Assembly: GCA_021014325.1 (NCBI GenBank)
Contig: CM037473.1
Coordinates: forward strand, 9,565,501-9,629,500
Length of the DNA: 64,000 nt
Direction: 5' to 3'
Source of the DNA: Plazaster borealis
Lineage: Eukaryota > Echinodermata > Asteroidea > Forcipulatida > Labidiasteridae
Each line of letters opens with the position of its first letter. Position 1 is the first letter of the stretch. Of the stretch, positions 31,481-42,517 are shown piece after piece. The notes under the pieces are model-generated. The model searched no databases. It worked only from the letters and a program-made list of their open reading frames with translations, and was not told where the DNA came from. The position numbers were made by a program, and so were the translations under genes.

Positions 31481-33655
31481 TTATGTGAGGCTCCACTGGC
31501 AAGTTGCACTTGTATTGCAAAAATTTGTGGTATTTTAGGCATTTCTACAAGGTACAAAAATATGTCATACTGTCGGGGCCATAAAAAAAAATTTGCTCGT
31601 CGAAAAAGTTTCATCGAACAATTTTTCAATTCACAATTCACGATGATAAAATCATGTGACTTAAAATTCTGCTGAGCATTTTTGGGAAAAAAATACAGAG
31701 GCTTAAAGAAGCCATGTGCCTTATATCATTTTTTAACAGTCTGGAGAATTTTTTTTAAACCCTCATATCATTTATTATTAATAACATTAAAATTTAAACA
31801 TTGGCTTGGTGATTCAAATATCACTGTTTTGATATGCTTTATTATAAATGTTAAGAAACATAAAAAGATTCAAAACTTTTTAAAAAATCAGATTTGAAAG
31901 CCAAGACTTATTGACACTTTTTTAAAAAATTTTTTTAAAAAGTTTTTGCAAATTACCATCGTAATTTTTAAAATTAAATAAAAATTTTTTTGAATAAAAT
32001 GAAGACAACTGCTGGCTATAGAGTCATACCATGGAGCAATACACAACGTCTCACAGAACACTTGAAGTCACTGCAGATGTTTCTTCTGCGTATGGCTTCA
32101 CCAGGACACCATACTTTCTTGTTTGCCTCGAAAACAGGTCAAACTCAAAACACGGGGACGCTATTGAAGTCATCGAAGATCGGTGCGTGGTGTGAAAGTT
32201 TCAATGTCTATCAAGTTTTAATATATTTTTACATACTTCTTATAAACAAAGGAAGGTAATTAGGGCATCAGTTGATATATGGCATCATTATTATTTTTTC
32301 AATTCAAAGAAAAAGGCATAGTACATCGAAAACCGGACACGGGAGGATACATGTCAGTAACCAATGAATGCTACGCTTATAGCAACACCCTTGTTGTAAT
32401 AAATATTGAATTTACAAGGAAACTTCTTTGAACCAAAACATATAAAATCGACCAAATGTTGGCGATTGTTTTTTAAATATTTAACTACGTCCCTCTGTAG
32501 ACAAAAACACCTTACTTGAGGTGATGTCAGTTATTTTTGATAATTTTTTTGAATTTTTGTAATATTTTTTTGACTTCACGTTAAAAGCACAGAACGGTTT
32601 ATATATTTCTGAACCCCCCACTAAAAACGCTTTATTTTCCTCTAATAAAAACATAAAGAAAATCTTGCTTCCCTGAAAGTATTTACAAACCTTAGTCAAA
32701 CATCGTTTGGGTGAATTTCATTTTATGGTGCAACTACTAATTTATAATAAAAACTTAAAGCTAAAATGTAATAATATATTCATGCAGTTTTTGTTTGAAA
32801 CTGCTTGAAAAGAGATAAGAATACAGTTATTCAGAACACAAATCAAATCTTGATCAATAACTCTTACAAGTTGTGTTTTGTTTTTACCTTGCGGCATGCA
32901 ATATAAAATGATAAGACGTACAGCTTTGATCATCTCAAACTTATTATTTCCCATTATGTTTCGTTACAAAACGATACCTAAATAATACAAAATTAATAAT
33001 TGCCATATCAGATTCAGTGGGTTTTCTTGACATTTTTGCTCAATCGACCCTTTGCGATGCCATTTTGGGAATCAACTAGACCTAAAATTAGGGTGTGAAT
33101 AACATTGTTGATATTGAAAAATAAAAGCTCACAGATTTATACATAACTTACATGGTAGAAATAATGGTCATGTTGAAAAAACATCCTTATAATATTGTTG
33201 CCCGAAAGACTTTAGTTTTTGAGAATTTAGTGAAACAATTAATTTTGATCTCGCGAGTCAAAAATTTGATGTTTGAAAACAGTGTAATTGGTTTTCACTA
33301 TGTTCTCGTGACTCCAATTAACGATTAAGTGTAAATTTCACAGGTTTGTCATACCATGTATATTGGGATACGTGGTCTGTGACCATTAACAATGTTGGCC
33401 GCGTATTTTAAACTTCGTATTTCATCCACAGTAAACTGAGGCCTCTGAAAAGAAGTTGTTTATAGCCTTTTTCACAGTTGATTGCAACTTAGGAAGCAGA
33501 ATGCACCTCTGTTCGTAGTGTAATTTGCTGAGAAATTCTGAAGCATGATCCAATTTTTCAAAATGAAAATGTAAGTAAGTCACCCAAAAACTTTGAATGC
33601 GAGCAAATTCAGTGTGGTGGAGCATAGAGCAAGGAACCTTGCTCAATTGGTGGAG
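31481..33655. other. Intergenic spacer or FREP-A 3' UTR, no gene recognised
   Basis: Very AT-rich (for example 31,700-32,000). Open frames here, the longest near 31,990-32,259, show no domain I recognise. About 33,270-33,400 resembles MITE family C in reverse. Part is presumably the FREP-A 3' UTR, read leftward from 33,656, but I cannot choose a polyadenylation site. Confidence 0.4.
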
Positions 33656-33906
33656 TTATATACGTCTTATTTTCATCAAGCTTCGTTTTATAGGCGGACA
33701 GCGGCTGACATTACATGGGATCCATTTTATACCTTCATTGGTATATTCACCATTAAGGTTGATCTCTGTTTTGTCGTTCCCGTTACAAGTATTAAACCAC
33801 CAGCCTCCCTTCGACTCTTCGGCACAGTGCTTATCACTGTCACCATCGTTGTCTCTGTCCGGTGTCGAAAATGACATGTTCTTTGCAGATAAAACCATAC
33901 CACCAC
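33656..33906 (-). CDS. FREP-A exon 7: end of fibrinogen domain and stop
   Basis: The acceptor cgcatag leads into a phase-2 continuation encoding SFSTPDRDNDGDSD, HCAEESKGGWWFNTC, and a basic C-terminus before TAA. DRDNDGD is the calcium-binding segment and the C-GGWW-C pair is the P-domain signature. It is reached in the correct frame only if the upstream frameshift is absent. Confidence 0.82.
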
Positions 33907-34071
33907 CTATGCGTAATAAGAATTCAGAAAATTGGGTTTCTATATTATTTTGTGTCGAAAGGAAGGTTCATGATCAAGTTATTACATTAATGCAACGTTG
34001 AGTATCTGGTATATTGAAAGCCATTTACTTGTTCTCTTTATAAGGCATTCTAGAAAATGCCTGCAACTGAC

Positions 34072-34345
34072 ATGTGGCCAAATTCATAAAGCTGTTTACC
34101 AGTAAGTAATTTTTAGGGGCGTTTACTATAGCAGAAAAACATACGTAAGCAAAAGTGTATTTCATGGAAAATCAAGACGATTTGACAACATGTGTCACGC
34201 ATTCTGCTTACAAGAACCGCCAGCAAGCTGGCGTGCCTTTTGCTTCGCTTTACGGTTAGCAGTGTCTGTGAAGTATATATTTTGCTAATAGTGCTCCGTA
34301 GGCAGAAAACGTCTGCTTACAGGCTTTAAGAAATTGGCTCATTTA
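34072..34345. mobile_element. MITE of the GGCCCAATTTCATAAAGC-terminus family
   Basis: The ends TGGCCAAATTCATAAAGCTG and GGCTTTAAGAAATTGGCTCA are inverted relatives, with GCTTAC motifs inside both arms. It lies between FREP-A exons 7 and 6. Confidence 0.6.
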
Positions 34346-34403
34346 AAGAATATCAACAGTAAAATTTAAAACATTTATACGTGTAAAGTCAGATCCTGCT
34401 TAC

Positions 34404-34679
34404 CATCTATTATAGAAATCGGGCCAGTAGCATGGAGAGTGTAGTTTGCGCCCAAGAGGCGAAAATTATCATTCTTTTTCGGAAAGTTTTTTTCTTGCCC
34501 TGTGCATCTATCGAACAAATGACCCGTATAATCCAGGTATTGGCTTTGTCTTCAGTCAACTGACGGACCTTCTCATTTCCCAGCCAGAAGTTTTTACCAG
34601 TTATGTTACCAAAGCCATCCCTGTACTCATCCCACCCGCGGTTGAAATTCAAATCCTTATTTTCACGCCTCTGGATAAC
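34404..34679 (-). pseudogene. FREP-A exon 6: middle of fibrinogen domain, frameshifted
   Basis: The acceptor is atctttag and the reading opens VIQRREN, then NRGWDEYRDGFG and FWLGNEKVRQLTED, all classic fibrinogen-domain signatures. From about the run of seven A (near 34,485, plus-strand T run) the homologous reading jumps to another frame, where FRLLGANYTLHATG continues the fold. The exon is 276 bases; the intact paralogue (274) and the neighbouring exon phases require 3n+1. Thus one base is missing: a real mutation or a homopolymer sequencing error. Confidence 0.75.
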
Positions 34680-35361
34680 CTAAAGATAAAAAACATCATA
34701 AAACTCGTCATACATTCAATTATTAGTTTGTACATATTGTAATGGGGCCGCATATCAAGCAAGACTCCAATGTTTATTTATTTATTTGCTTTATTTACCG
34801 CGGGTGACTTTATCAAGTGCATCAAAACACGCATAAAAACAGCAGACAAACAAGGCTTGTTCCAACTGAATAAACAAAACCACGTAAAGAATAGGACAAG
34901 ATACATCAGGTTGAGCCAAATTATAACATAAGAGCACTGCGTGTTACAGTAGACACAAAAGTATTCTTAGAGACAATGTCTACGAAAATTACTATCAAAG
35001 TGTGTGCAGATTGTCTTTCTGTTTCAAATAAAGGTTAATCCACCAATATTCATTGAGTGTATCGTATATGTGGGTAATTAAAACGATGGCAGTTTCAGTT
35101 GAAAAGATTAAATGTGATCAGTTGATGACGTTTGGCCTTCAGACATGTTTAGGAAATTATCTTCAAAGTATGAAATTTAGTACAATGATTTGCGTGATAA
35201 TTGTTTTTAAATAAAAAGTTATTAATGATGATTTGAATACAGATGCTTTGTAAAGTCCGCATACTTTGATTTATAGATGATGACAACCCTCAGCGAGTGG
35301 AATATAAATGTGCTACTAAATCTATACACATTGGAGAATCGTTTATAGAAGATGAACTTAC

Positions 35362-35495
35362 TATCCACCCTGTCCGGTTTTTTATGTCGCAGTATACATC
35401 AAGGCCTCCTGGATACTTGGATGTGTAAATAGTGTAAACACCACTCTCATTGTTACCAGCCTGGAGGTAGTCTTGGCAGTCGTAGTGTCTGGTCT
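35362..35495 (-). CDS. FREP-A exon 5: start of fibrinogen C-terminal domain
   Basis: This exon runs from phase 1 to phase 0, between ttattctag and gtaagt. It encodes HYDCQDYLQAGNNESGVYTI and then YPGGLDVYCDIK, the standard opening of a fibrinogen C-terminal domain with its first disulphide cysteines. It is nearly identical to FREP-B 62,461-62,594. Confidence 0.86.
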
Positions 35496-35576
35496 CTAGA
35501 ATAAAATTAGAACGTTCACAAAAGAAAATTTAAACATCCTCGGTGCAATGGTTCGTAATGTTACCACCCTTCCATT

Positions 35577-35630
35577 GTATTATTATTATTATTATTATTT
35601 TTTTTTTTTTGGGGGGGGGAAGGAAACAAT
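35577..35630 (+). repeat. (TTA)n, poly-T, poly-G compound microsatellite
   Basis: About eight TTA units pass into about 12 T and then 9 G. It lies in the FREP-A intron upstream of exon 5. Confidence 0.85.
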
Positions 35631-35888
35631 GGCCTCAAACAAAACTCTCATTCCTGTGGCCTGCAGATTGAGGGCGCTGTCTAGGTCAATGTACTTTTAT
35701 AAGTTACGCTACTGTTGTTGCGTCCGACTAAAGTGCATTTTTTTGCAGAACAGACAGAAATTGACTCCAACTATTGCCTTCAACTTTTCATTACCATATA
35801 TTTACCTCGAGACCCTGGTTACAGTAACAACCTATAAACTGTAATATTTTGATAAAAAGGTTTTATAAATGATCGGTTCTTGCACCTT

Positions 35889-35962
35889 GTCAAATCTAAT
35901 GCAGCACCGTCAAAAATCAGCAAAATTCAGCCATGACGAAAAAGTACTAAAAGCACAAATCA
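35889..35962 (+). repeat. Dispersed direct repeat, copy 1 (partner 37,079-37,152)
   Basis: CAAATCTAATGCAGCACCGT followed by CAGCAAAATTCAGCCA and CTAAAAGCACAAATCATC occurs twice in this FREP-A intron, about 1.19 kb apart. Confidence 0.7.
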
Positions 35963-35963
35963 T

Positions 35964-36092
35964 CGTCCATAACCGCAGTACTTTTTAGTGAGAAGTTTTT
36001 CAAAATAAATTATGCTGTTGTACTTCTTACCAAGTAAGTTTGTATTGCCATTAATGTTCAGAGTCATTACTAAACGTATAAAGACCCTTTAG
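35964..36092. mobile_element. MITE family B, right part only
   Basis: It shares CCATAACCGCAGTACTT, the TTACCAAGTAAG segment and the right-end ATTACTAAACGTATAAAGAC with the full family-B copies. Confidence 0.5.
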
Positions 36093-36172
36093 TCCGTGTC
36101 AGTAAAGAAAATCACCGAACTAAACTTATTGCTGTATTGCCTTGTGATGTACTGCCTTTTCATAGCTTTTCT

Positions 36173-36313
36173 ATGGCCGTTTTCGAAACCACGGCTTGGG
36201 CTCCGTTAGTTATTTAGAAAGTTTGTGTTGTTCTTAACCGGGGCTTCCAACAGACGGGCGGAGCCCAAGCTTGAGCCCAAGCCTGCTGAGCCGTGGTTTC
36301 GAAAACGGCCTAC
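36173..36313. mobile_element. Small foldback element (GGCCGTTTTCGAAACCACGG arms)
   Basis: GGCCGTTTTCGAAACCACGG near 36,176 and its inverse near 36,292-36,311 flank a 100-base centre that also carries inverted GGGCTCCG/CGGAGCCC. It has typical MITE form, in the FREP-A intron between exons 5 and 4. Confidence 0.7.
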
Positions 36314-37569
36314 ATCAAACTTTATGTTTTTCTGGATGTGTAGTGCAACCACCATCCCTGGGAGCGAGTGCACCAAAAACATGATCATATGTCACGTGTA
36401 ATTCAAGCAAAACACATAACCAAGGCTTCGCTATACCTACATCAGGGGTCGAATGTCAAGCTTTAAAGGAATATTAAGATTCTTGGTTCAGTTGCAATGG
36501 TCTAAAGCGTCGTTGTTTGTGGAAATGTTAATCCTTATTATTTTGCATTCGAATTTATTTGGAAATCAATTGAGATCTTTCCTCAATTCTGCTCTTACAA
36601 TGTTAGCAGTTTGTATGCAAAATAGATTCACTGGAATGGTAGGAGATGAGACATGTGGTTTTTGCAAGAGTCAATTCATCTCCATCATTTATTTTTTAAT
36701 ATACACACCATGAAATCTCAACATGTGAAAATGTGCGCATTCGTATTGGCTGGTTTCGATTGCTGTAATCGAAATGAGTGATGTTTATAATTATAGAGCC
36801 TTCAAACGTTATTTCTTCGATCGAATTTGACACTGAGTATTTCAGACGGAAACTAACAAACTGGATTGAACATCACTAGGAAAATGATTACTGGAAATGG
36901 AGTCGTTTTCCTAGTTACGGATCGCTCGTTTTGTTTCATGTTCAGAATTGAAAATGAGTTTGTGTCAACAACAAACAAATATTTGCGTCAAATTTATCAC
37001 AACTGGTATCTATAACGGGTGTATTAAAAAAAATGAGTATACAAAATCTAAATACCGTATCAAGCGCGATTACAATGTCAAATCTAATGCAGCACCGTCA
37101 AAGATCAGCAAAATTCAGCCACGACGAGTACTAAAAGCACAAATCATCACGTGATAGAGAACAAGGAAGCGATTTTCCCCACAACTGTTTCGAAGATTAT
37201 TTATCCACCATAAGAAACATTTAATTCTCCACACTTTAGTATAGCATTTTTGTGTTTGTTTTATAGAAAATTTACTTTTTCAAAAGCGTCCCTTGTTTTC
37301 GAGCGAGTGGCGGTGGACATGGACGACGGCTTTTCACAGCAGTTGTTTTTGTTTACAAACTGTTTCAAAATGTTCTGCCGAGTTTATGGCAGGAAATGTA
37401 CTCTCTTACCGCGATAGCAGTTTGTAGCTTTCAATTCTTACATTGTGAAGTTTTATTTTGTTTTCATCTTGAGCGATATGGATGAAACAAATAATATTTT
37501 AATATATGCAGCGATTCGGCATTAGAATAAATCTTGGAAAAGACTAAGGATGAATGACATTCTACTCAC

Positions 37570-37665
37570 CAGCACAGGTTTTTCCCATCCACTGTTTCGG
37601 GCATGTACACGTGCAGGTTGTTTTATTGAGCGTTCCGTTATTCTCACAGCCAGTCAATGCACATT
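37570..37665 (-). CDS. FREP-A exon 4: EGF-like module
   Basis: This 32-codon phase 1-1 exon lies between ttgttttcag and gtgagt. It encodes CALTGCENNGTL, then CTCTCPKQWMGKTC. It pairs with FREP-B 63,280-63,375. NGT and NKT are N-glycosylation sequons. Confidence 0.8.
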
Positions 37666-37717
37666 CTGAAAACAAATTCTTGAAGGTAAATACTGTTAAC
37701 AACATTTCGTGGCTTTA

Positions 37718-38112
37718 AAGGGATTGTAAACGTTTGGTAATTGGAACCCACTGTTTGTTAAAATCCTTTATATTTGTAGACACATGCACCATACAAATAA
37801 CCTGTGAAACTTTCATTTCAAAAGGTTGTAGCTTTTTTGAGATATTGCCGAAAATCTGGAGCAGTTGTTAACGTAGGAAAAATCATCTGCAAGTGGAATA
37901 CACAATCTGAGAAACCTTACTGTCAGTTACACTTCTAAGATTCAAATTTTGGTGGATAAAAAGTGATATCTTTTTCCATAACCGTAGTACTTCTAAGTGA
38001 AAGGTTTCTCACACTGCATTATACTATCCAAAGCTGCTATACTTTTTACCAAGTAAGTTGTTATTGCCACTTAGTTTCAGAGTCATTACCAAACGTATGC
38101 AGACCCTTTTAA
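37718..38112. mobile_element. MITE family B, full copy
   Basis: It begins TTAAAGGGATTGTAAACGTT and ends ACCAAACGTATGCAGACCCT, with the interior shared with 29,194 and 30,814. It lies between FREP-A exons 4 and 3. Confidence 0.65.
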
Positions 38113-38508
38113 GACCGTCTAGAGACTGCAGTATAGGACCGTGTCAGTAAACAAAATCAACGAACTAAACTTATTGCTGTATTGCCTCGTGGTGTATTGC
38201 CTTTTCATAGCTTTTTATCTTTTTTACAAAAGAAATTATAAGGTTTGGTACATTGCATGGTGGAATATCACTAAAGTGTCGGTTGGTGGCGATAGAAAGG
38301 CATTGCTATGGGATTCCTCACAATTTCGGCAAGTCATTAGGCCTTCAAGTTGTAGCTCTGAGGAGTTGTGGGTTGGGTTTAGGGAAACAAACGTGATGTC
38401 CATCGGAACTAGAGCCCGTCCAGTCAATTGGTTTGCTTCTCTTAGCAGAATATCTAAAATCAAGATTTCTACATTGCTTTGGCTTAGTTTTTCTCGCTAT
38501 CTACTTAC

Positions 38509-38601
38509 TAGTACAGTTTTTGCCGGTCCAGTTTTGATCACAGGAACAATGGCAGGGATCGTCTATGAATGTACCTCCGTTTTCACATGTCAGTGAACAA
38601 T
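38509..38601 (-). CDS. FREP-A exon 3: EGF-like module
   Basis: This 31-codon phase 1-1 exon lies between ttactttcag and gtaagt. It encodes CSLTCENGGTF, then CHCSCDQNWTGKNC. The compact C-x-C-x-C centre is typical of EGF-like modules beside lectin-type domains in marine invertebrates. The counterpart in FREP-B (63,629-63,682) has lost its first 13 codons. Confidence 0.78.
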
Positions 38602-38740
38602 CTGAAAGTAATAAGTACTATCACTAAGATTGATAATGACAATCATCTTATGAAGTTACAGCAAACGTTTTGTACAATACCTCTCAATAATGTCAGAGCA
38701 ATTCACACAGGACCGTAAATCCAAATGGGCGATATGCGGG

Positions 38741-40255
38741 AACGAGCCTAGCCTTGATCAAGGCGTTGGAGGTTTAAAAAAAAAAAATTATTGTAATGTT
38801 TTAATTTTTATTTTATTTGCGCCGCGCTACCCGCCCGAGCTACCCGCCCAAGCTACCAGCTACGTGCATGGACGTGTCTGTGTGCAGTATCAGTGTGCGC
38901 ATGCTCATATTATTGTGAGCTATACGTCCCGATCAACGCCTTGATGGTTTTGTATTGAAGCCAATGACTCATTACTATAATGCGCGCGAAAGGCGAGACC
39001 CCATTGGTCAGTGGCGGAAGTCTTGTTTACTCATTCTTATGAATATGCATGCAGTATCCAGATGTGGCTACTTGCATGTACTGGCGCGCCGGTTTGAATT
39101 TGGGAATATTTTGTTATAATGATATCTATCTGAAAATGTTGCGTATTCTCCACAAATTGTCAGATGAGCGAGACAATGAGGGCAGGAATATGAGGTTGAG
39201 TGGATCGATTTAGTACATAACATGTATACACCATTTCCCATCAGGAAGACGCTTTTCTGACGTTTTATTTTATTTTATAATGGCCAATAGGCCCGATTGA
39301 CCATCTCCTGTCTCCATCTTGCACCATTAAAACAGTGATTTAATCATTGTTGGTGCATTCATTGGAGGTAGAATATATACAAAACAAAGACCTCACATAA
39401 CTACAATATTGTTAATTGTTTCATCATGGAGGCAATTAATAGCTTATTGCACTTTTTATATCTTGTGGGCCGCCCCTGAGGTGCCCAATTTCAGAGCTGC
39501 CTATTTATTTAAAGCACATTTCCCAAGTACACTTACTAGAATAAGGTAGCTAAAACTCTAATTCACATGTATCATGTGTGACTGTGTATCCTTTCAATTT
39601 TTGCTTAGCAGTAAATTGTTAAGACCCTGCCCGAGAACAATTCGAAAGTATGAAGACGGTGTGGCTGCACAGAGTTAAGTCGGACTTCGAGAGGACATAA
39701 ATAGGAAAACACAAATGCAGAAACTACATCAACTCCAGAATTAATAACCAAAAGAATGGCGAATGATCAGGGTTGTCCATATCCTTGATCAAGGTGCTCC
39801 AGCCGGCCGCGACCGGCCGATCCGCGTGTACAGCGTATACATAACCAACACAGTGGTCGTCATGGATTGCAGTGCAGCAGTAATTATGCAGCCTTGTCGT
39901 TCAGGTCAAATAGGTCATTCTCAATCGCGCCTGTGATTGGCCAATGTTTAGAATGAAACGCCCACATCCTGCATAAGTGCTTTTATTGGATTTCCAATAA
40001 AATATAAAGAAACACATCAGCTTTCATTTACAAACCGGTCAAGGCTGTTGTTTGAGTCACGCGTTCGAGGTTGAAAGAACGACCGTACTCACGACTTGGC
40101 TATACTGTTCTCGCTGTACAATGTATGTACATGTACTGTACCTGTACAATGTACACTGTCTATGCGCTGCAGTTGTTGCCGAATCGTGCCGAATCGTGCC
40201 GCACCGGGCCGGGGTACACTACGCCAACAGCCTTGAATCAAGGCTAGAACGAGCC
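38741..40255. mobile_element. hAT-like non-autonomous element with 8-bp target duplication
   Basis: AACGAGCC flanks the element at 38,741-38,748 and 40,248-40,255. Inside, TAGCCTTGATCAAGGC and GCCTTGAATCAAGGCTAG form the inverted ends. FREP-B's homologous intron (63,835-63,900) runs across the site without it. About 1.5 kb with no transposase seen. Eight-base duplications are typical of hAT elements; a 7-base reading is also possible because one terminal C is ambiguous. Confidence 0.68.
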
Positions 40256-40367
40256 GGACATGGCACGTATACAAAATCAAATGCTGCAACTGATTCAAAA
40301 TGTTATTACTATTAAGAACTTGTTTCCTTATCAAGATTGTCTAAAAAGAGAGGACCTTTTGTGGAAG

Positions 40368-41060
40368 ACCATCCTAACCCTATCTGGACCGGGGAGGGGC
40401 ACAATGTGCCCTCTACCAAACTTGTACCCTTAACTTTTTAACGCCACATCCGATCACCGCCAGTCGGGGTTAGCTTTTATCATGGCAACCGTTAGTTTGA
40501 CTTTCGGTCAAACAATTTTAATGTTTTTTCCCAGCAAATTTCCACTTGTTTTTGATTTTTTCTATGATTTTTTCTATGATGTATCAGGTAATAATGTTAA
40601 ATGAATTAATTCAAAACGGCCGCCAAATCAGGCGGCCATCTTGTAATTTGTGTTTTCAGCCCGTAGGGGTTCAAACTATATCAAGTTTTGATCAATAAAG
40701 TTATTGTAATATGCTAATTTCACTTTCGTTTTCAGGAAAAAACAAATACTAACACAAATTAAATCGGGCCTCATCATTGCACCCTGGGCTGTCTTAAAGT
40801 TATTGTGAATAAATACGATTCAAAAGTAGGCCTACAATTCAAAAGTTTTTTATTCCCAAAAATTGGAAACAACTACAAACAATTTCTTTTAGTTGGTAAA
40901 TTGTTTATGTTTGTTTACGTCATCATGCAGAACTTGCATGGTGAAATGTACATGTGGCATTTTTTTTTAAACGCTCGAGAACTTTGGAAAATACGGAGGG
41001 TGGGGGCGCTGTGCCCCTCCCCGATCCCCGTAAGTCAGAGGAAAAAGGAAAAATAGCCCA
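40368..41060. repeat. Dispersed repeat of about 0.7 kb, copy 1
   Basis: CACATCCGATCACCGCC, CTTGTAATTTGTGTTTTCAGC and the final GGAGGGTGGGGGCGC recur in the same order at about 53,500-54,260. The FREP-B intron lacks it: there GACTGTCCTAAGATCA is continuous, which here is split around the insert. No coding potential is recognised. Confidence 0.6.
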
Positions 41061-41282
41061 GTCCTGATTTTGAGATCAAGTAATGTGTGGACATCATTGG
41101 TCTAGTCCACCTCTGGTCCACACTTGCCAGGAAAAAATCACCATATTACGTTTTTCACCCATCTTCCGTACCGAGAGTTTATTACAAATGTATTAACTCA
41201 TTTGTATAATCTTAATAATATGATTGGCTCATCCAGGGGATGTCCATATTGTTTAGTTCGTATCGTTTTCTAAGCTACTCAC

Positions 41283-41531
41283 TTTCACACTCAAAGTAGT
41301 TGAATATTTCTGTCTTGAGGTCTGTGAAGAGAGGGCGATCGGTGTAAAACGGATGAAACCCTCTGTCGGGTGTATACGAGTTAAAGCCCCCAGGGTAGAT
41401 ACTGGTACACTGGCATCGAAGGCGGTGATTTAACGGCATGACCCACCGTATAATGCCGTTCTCCTTTGGGTTCGGTTCCCTCCCGAGGCTGCAACTAAAT
41501 GCTGTAACTGATGCGAACCCCACCAAGGACG
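41283..41531 (-). CDS. FREP-A exon 2: rest of signal peptide and uncharacterised N-terminal domain
   Basis: This 83-codon phase 1-1 exon lies between a ttttgttcaag acceptor and a gtgagt donor. After the signal peptide come about 65 residues with four cysteines (FSCSLG, RLRCQC, FECE) and many aromatic residues and prolines (YPGGFNSYTPDRGFHPFY). I recognise no known family. It may be a recognition or oligomerisation region of this FREP subgroup. Confidence 0.68.
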
Positions 41532-41654
41532 CTTGAACAAAAAGAAATAATCAAATAAGATTACACAAAATACAAATTGTAGTGTGATCGACGGTAATTT
41601 AAGGGTTAGATTTCGCCTACACTTTCAAGAATCCACAAGGCATCGACAATATTT

Positions 41655-41965
41655 AGGGAGTAACAGTGTGACCCGGTTTTCACTGCGTGGTAAAGACCGG
41701 GTTGATGGTTGGCATTATGGCCGCTGTAAATGGACCGAGCCGAAAGTTAAATACCGGTACCTCAAACGAAAGAATATCGGAGTTTTCTTTCGCTGAGTTT
41801 TTTAGAATTGTTCTATTTATGTTCAAGGGCCATTCTTGAGGCTGTTCTTTTTTGTGTGGCACCTAATTTTTCACACATAATTAAATATTTACGCATACTT
41901 TTCAAGAACCAGACTATGTGAGCGTTTTGAAAATTAGCAATACCATGCTTCGAAATACTTTGGTT
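41655..41965 (+). mobile_element. Non-autonomous inverted-repeat element, copy 2
   Basis: Starts at TAACAGTGTGACCCGGTTTT and continues with sequence matching the inverse of about 60-603, down to CCATGCTTCGAAATACTTTGG. It lies in FREP-A intron 1. Confidence 0.6.
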
Positions 41966-42004
41966 CCTTTGCATTTGATTTCATGCACGTAACTATTTTG
42001 GATT

Positions 42005-42180
42005 TAAAGGGACATCCAAAATAAATATTTACGTCAATATTTACGTCAATATTCACGATTAGCGACCCAAATCGTGATATTTACGTAAATATTCGCAATT
42101 TGGGGCACAAATCGTGAATATTGACGTAAATATTTACGTAAATATTTACGATTTGCGCAAATATATACGGACTTTTTCAG
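42005..42180. repeat. Palindrome rich in TTACGTCA/TTACGTAA
   Basis: Near-complete palindrome centred near 42,090, with CAATATTCACGATT on the left mirrored by AATCGTGAATATTG on the right. It holds several TTACGTCA/TGACGTAA and TTACGTAA octamers. It may be a MITE, or a cluster of bZIP (CREB/ATF-like) sites. Confidence 0.6.
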
Positions 42181-42517
42181 AACTGGAAGTTTTACCGCGA
42201 ATTGTTTACCGCGCGTTGCATTTCGGGAGCAACCGGGGTCATTTTGTATACAACGTGTTTCATAAGCAGTTACCGTAATTTTCGCTGTAAAAATGATGCT
42301 TTTAAACTGCTGTGTGCCATTGTGTGTGTCCACTTTCAAAGAAGGTCGTAGGTTTGGTGAGCTACACTGGTACCCGTTTATCGCAAAGCTCTCTGCTGGT
42401 ACACGTCGCAACGTGCACACAAAACCTTACAAAACATAAACCGAATAACGCTGTTTTCACTCAAAATGGACATCGATCTTTGCTGAACGGTTGTTTGGAT
42501 GATGTGGTTACTCAGTA

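Noticed and set aside
31990..32259. 89-codon plus-strand frame near TTGAATAAAATGAAG
   Set aside because: No recognisable domain, no splice or paralogue support; kept only as a spacer remark.
38141..38596. Plus-strand 151-codon open frame
   Set aside because: Overlaps the minus-strand EGF exon at 38,509-38,601 and has no recognisable domain. The antisense exon has phase and splice support.
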